A DNA stretch of 64,000 nucleotides from contig NZ_JACETV010000003.1 of assembly GCF_013912375.1 (NCBI RefSeq), positions 372,001 to 436,000 of the forward strand, written 5' to 3'. Made by a program: the position numbers and the translations under genes. Within the stretch, counting starts at the first letter, position 1, and each line of letters begins with the position of its first letter. Of this stretch, positions 61,785-64,000 are shown piece by piece. Source of the stretch: Emticicia sp. BO119. GTDB lineage: Bacteria > Bacteroidota > Bacteroidia > Cytophagales > Spirosomataceae. The notes beneath the pieces are model-generated. The model saw nothing but the letters and a program-made list of their open reading frames with translations, was not told where the DNA came from and ran no database searches.

Positions 61785-62450
61785 ATGATTAAGTTAAAGA
61801 ACATCGAAAAAGTTTATCGTACGAGTACCATCGAAACTCTTGCCCTGAATGAGATTAACCTTGAAGTAGGGAAAGGCGAGTTTCTCTCTATCATGGGGCC
61901 GTCAGGTTGTGGTAAAAGTACCCTGCTCAACATTATGGGTTTGCTTGACGAACCCTCTAAAGGAGAAATTACCGTGGATAACGAGACCATCAGAGATTTT
62001 TCAGACAAAAAACTGGCGCATTTCCGCAACCAGAAATTAGGGTTTATTTTTCAGAGTTACCATCTCATTAATGACTTGCCCGTGCTGGACAACGTGGAAC
62101 TGCCGCTTCTGTACCGGTCTGCATCGGCGAACGAACGCACACAACTGGCCACTGAAGCCTTGCAGAAAGTAGGTTTGAGCAACCGTGTGAAGCACTACCC
62201 AACCCAGCTATCGGGTGGTCAAAAGCAGCGTGTAGCGATTGCCCGTGCCATTGTGGGACGCCCTGAAATTATTTTAGCCGATGAGCCTACCGGAAACCTC
62301 GACAGTGCCATGGGTAATGAGATTATGGATATTCTCATCAACCTCAACAAAAATGACGGCACTACCATTGTGATGGTAACACACGATGAAAATATGGCGA
62401 AGAAAACGAATCGTTTAGTAAGACTATTTGACGGAACACAGGTAATGTAA
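61785..62450 (+). CDS. ABC transporter ATP-binding protein (MacB/LolD-like)
   Basis: A 221-residue ATPase. Walker A is GPSGCGKST at about residues 39-47, the Q-loop lies in FIFQSYHLINDLPV, the signature LSGGQKQRV is near residue 146 and Walker B with ILADEPTGNLDS near residue 166; the H-loop is VMVTHDE. The order and the LPVLDNVELPL segment match the MacB/LolD subclass that works with MacB-type permeases in export or lipoprotein release. It is in the operon with adaptor, channel and permease. Confidence 0.9.
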   Translation: MIKLKNIEKVYRTSTIETLALNEINLEVGKGEFLSIMGPSGCGKSTLLNIMGLLDEPSKGEITVDNETIRDFSDKKLAHFRNQKLGFIFQSYHLINDLPVLDNVELPLLYRSASANERTQLATEALQKVGLSNRVKHYPTQLSGGQKQRVAIARAIVGRPEIILADEPTGNLDSAMGNEIMDILINLNKNDGTTIVMVTHDENMAKKTNRLVRLFDGTQVM

Positions 62451-62452
62451 GA

Positions 62453-62589
62453 ATCGTGAATTAGCGAATTAGTGAATAAATATTTTTTAAACTAATTGGC
62501 AGAATGTACATAAAGAATACTCTATGTGACACCATTCATTACTCGCTAATTCGCCATTCGCCGCAGCGGCGGACCGCTAATTCACCATT
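62453..62589. repeat. Hairpin of TGAATTAGCGAATTAG repeats (export operon copy B)
   Basis: Left arm 62453-62478 (ATCGTGAATTAGCGAATTAG...) and right arm about 62533-62589 (...CTCGCTAATTCGCCATTC..., CTAATTCACCATT) are partial reverse complements with an inserted GC-rich CCGCAGCGGCGG. It fills the space between the ATPase and permease genes. Confidence 0.6.
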
Positions 62590-62604
62590 AAAATTTTATC
62601 TCTC

Positions 62605-63858
62605 ATGCTTAAGAATTATTTAAAAATAACATTTGCCGTACTGAAACGTCGGAAGTTCTTCACGTTTATCAGTCTCTTTGGTATCAGCTTTACTTTATTG
62701 GTGCTGGTAGTCATTACCTCTTTTATTGATCACCTCGTTTCGGCGGGTTATCCCGAATGGAATCGGGACAAGTCTTTATATATCGAAAGAATGGTTCAAC
62801 GAGATACTGCACAAAACGGGCAAACTAATGGCCCGGTTAGTATGTACTTCATTGAGAATTTTGTCCTGAAAATGACCACACCTCAAATGATAGGATTTGC
62901 TTCGTATCCGAATACGGTGAACGCCTACGCCAATCAGAATAAAATAAAACTGATGTTTAAATATACAGATGCTAACTTCTGGAATATCACCAGTTTTGAT
63001 TTCCTGGAGGGCAAGCCGTTTAACAAGCAAAATATCGACAATAATGATTTCGTGATGGTGATTAACGATGACACCCGCGACAAATACTTTGGTAAGGGGG
63101 TATCAGCAGTTGGTAAAACGATGGAGTTAGATAATATTACTTACCGCATCATCGGTGTAATTCGTGGTTGCCCTGTTACCCGTATCTATGTGGCATCAGA
63201 CGTATATCTGCCTTATAATACTTCCAAAAGAGACCATACCAAAAAAGGTTTGAATGGTAATTATATGGCATTCTTATTGGCCAATGGCCCTGAGGATTTT
63301 CCAAAAATCAAGGCCGAATATGCCTCAATCATGCGCAAAGTACCCATCACAAGCGATGACAAGTGGTTTAAGCCAAATAAAGTAGAATCAACTGCAGATA
63401 CTTATGTAGGTTCGTTTATGAGCCAGTTTACCGATTCTGACGGCGACACCAAAAAGGCATATCTCTACATGGTGCTTGTGGGTTTTGCTTTATTGTTTAT
63501 GTCGTTGCCTGCCATTAATCTGGTCAATGTCAACATCAGCCGTATTATGGAGCGGGCCTCTGAAATTGGTATCCGCAAGGCATTTGGCGCATCATCCAAA
63601 GTACTTACCTATCAGTTTATTACCGAAAATATCATTCTGACGCTGATTGGTGGCATTATTGCCTTGATTCTATCGGTGGGTGTTATCTATTTTATCAATA
63701 CCAGCGGGATGATTAATTATGCCGACCTAACGATCAACTGGAAAGTTTTTGTCGTAGCTATTCTGGTGAGTCTGGTATTCGGGCTATTGTCGGGCGTTTA
63801 TCCGGCCTGGCGTATGTCTCGCTTACAGGTGGTGAACGCACTTAAAGGGGGCGAGTAA
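62605..63858 (+). CDS. ABC transporter permease (MacB/FtsX-like)
   Basis: A 417-residue protein. N-terminal membrane segment (KFFTFISLFGISFTLLVLVVITSF), a large periplasmic MacB_PCD-type region (about 50-280), then three C-terminal membrane helices typical of FtsX-like permeases: YLYMVLVGFALLFMSLPAINLVNVN, NIILTLIGGIIALILSVGVIYF and WKVFVVAILVSLVFGLLSGVYPAWR. The conserved block RIMERASEIGIRKAFGASSK and the final PAWRMSRLQVVNALKGG are hallmarks of the family. It pairs with the ATPase. Confidence 0.9.
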   Translation: MLKNYLKITFAVLKRRKFFTFISLFGISFTLLVLVVITSFIDHLVSAGYPEWNRDKSLYIERMVQRDTAQNGQTNGPVSMYFIENFVLKMTTPQMIGFASYPNTVNAYANQNKIKLMFKYTDANFWNITSFDFLEGKPFNKQNIDNNDFVMVINDDTRDKYFGKGVSAVGKTMELDNITYRIIGVIRGCPVTRIYVASDVYLPYNTSKRDHTKKGLNGNYMAFLLANGPEDFPKIKAEYASIMRKVPITSDDKWFKPNKVESTADTYVGSFMSQFTDSDGDTKKAYLYMVLVGFALLFMSLPAINLVNVNISRIMERASEIGIRKAFGASSKVLTYQFITENIILTLIGGIIALILSVGVIYFINTSGMINYADLTINWKVFVVAILVSLVFGLLSGVYPAWRMSRLQVVNALKGGE

Positions 63859-63895
63859 TAGCTATTTAATCAATCACATTCAAAACATTACAACT

Positions 63896-64000
63896 ATGTT
63901 TAAACATCTTTTTAAATTGATATGGAAGAAGAAAAAGAGCAGTTTCCTGATGATGCTCGAAATCTTCGTGTCCTTTCTGATATTATTTGCGGTCTGGACA
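63896..64000 (+). CDS. Second ABC permease, start only
   Basis: Frame from ATG 63896 to the window end, 35 codons. The first residues (FKHLFKLIWKKKKSSFLM then MLEIFVSFLILFAVW) begin a membrane helix, as in a second MacB/FtsX-type permease, following the first permease by 37 bases. The rest lies beyond the window. Confidence 0.6.
   Translation, partial: MFKHLFKLIWKKKKSSFLMMLEIFVSFLILFAVWT

Overview
The window looks like a chromosomal segment of a Bacteroidota bacterium, most likely a Cytophagales relative. This rests on gene families (DUF4136 lipoprotein, SBBP beta-propeller, surface protein with TSP3-type calcium repeats, Crp/Fnr, RES-Xre), on weak or absent Shine-Dalgarno sequences, and on a clear TTG-N20-TAnnTTTG promoter at 11985-12015. 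No rRNA, tRNA or CRISPR array was seen.

Layout. 0-11.7 kb is ordinary chromosome: membrane and lipoproteins, a cupin, an acyltransferase, a Crp-type regulator above an NAD(P)-binding oxidoreductase, a coupled peroxidase/molybdopterin-fold gene pair below a one-domain ModE regulator with a good candidate ModE operator, a lipase-like hydrolase and a polysaccharide deacetylase. 12.07-40.9 kb is the late region of an HK97-fold siphovirus-type prophage on the + strand: portal, prohead protease, capsid, neck proteins, tail tube, frameshifted tail chaperone pair, tape measure, distal tail protein, two fibre proteins, a glycoside-hydrolase-like tail protein, amidase, holin and a spanin-like protein. 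A 4.4-kb cargo island (secreted protein, duplicated HTH genes, HicAB toxin-antitoxin, unknown membrane protein) sits between portal and protease. No terminase and no integrase are visible.

41-46.2 kb holds small phage-side or accessory genes, then ordinary host genes (HxlR/DoxX pair with an operator array, Crp-like regulator, adenosine deaminase, response regulator). 46.5-52.6 kb contains a 703-aa surface protein followed by a phage early/immunity module: helicase-loader ATPase, replication protein, small genes, Cro-like protein and a divergent S24-type repressor. The surface gene lies between the intact loader gene and an 85-bp copy of that gene's 3' end, and its stop codon is formed by insertion of a 204-bp MITE with 18-bp terminal repeats and 10-bp target duplications. 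52.7-58.2 kb is chromosomal or accessory: beta-propeller protein, VanZ-like protein, RES-Xre toxin-antitoxin, and AT-rich unknown genes. 58.5-64 kb is a MacAB/TolC-like export operon (adaptor, outer-membrane channel, ATPase, permease, start of a second permease).

The most notable features are the phage late region lacking terminase and integrase and littered with host-type palindromic repeats, which suggests long residence (decay or domestication); the textbook -1 frameshift signal at 23690-23696; the duplicated loader-gene end beside a cargo gene; and several families of intergenic palindromes. All functional names come from reading motifs by eye, with no database search.
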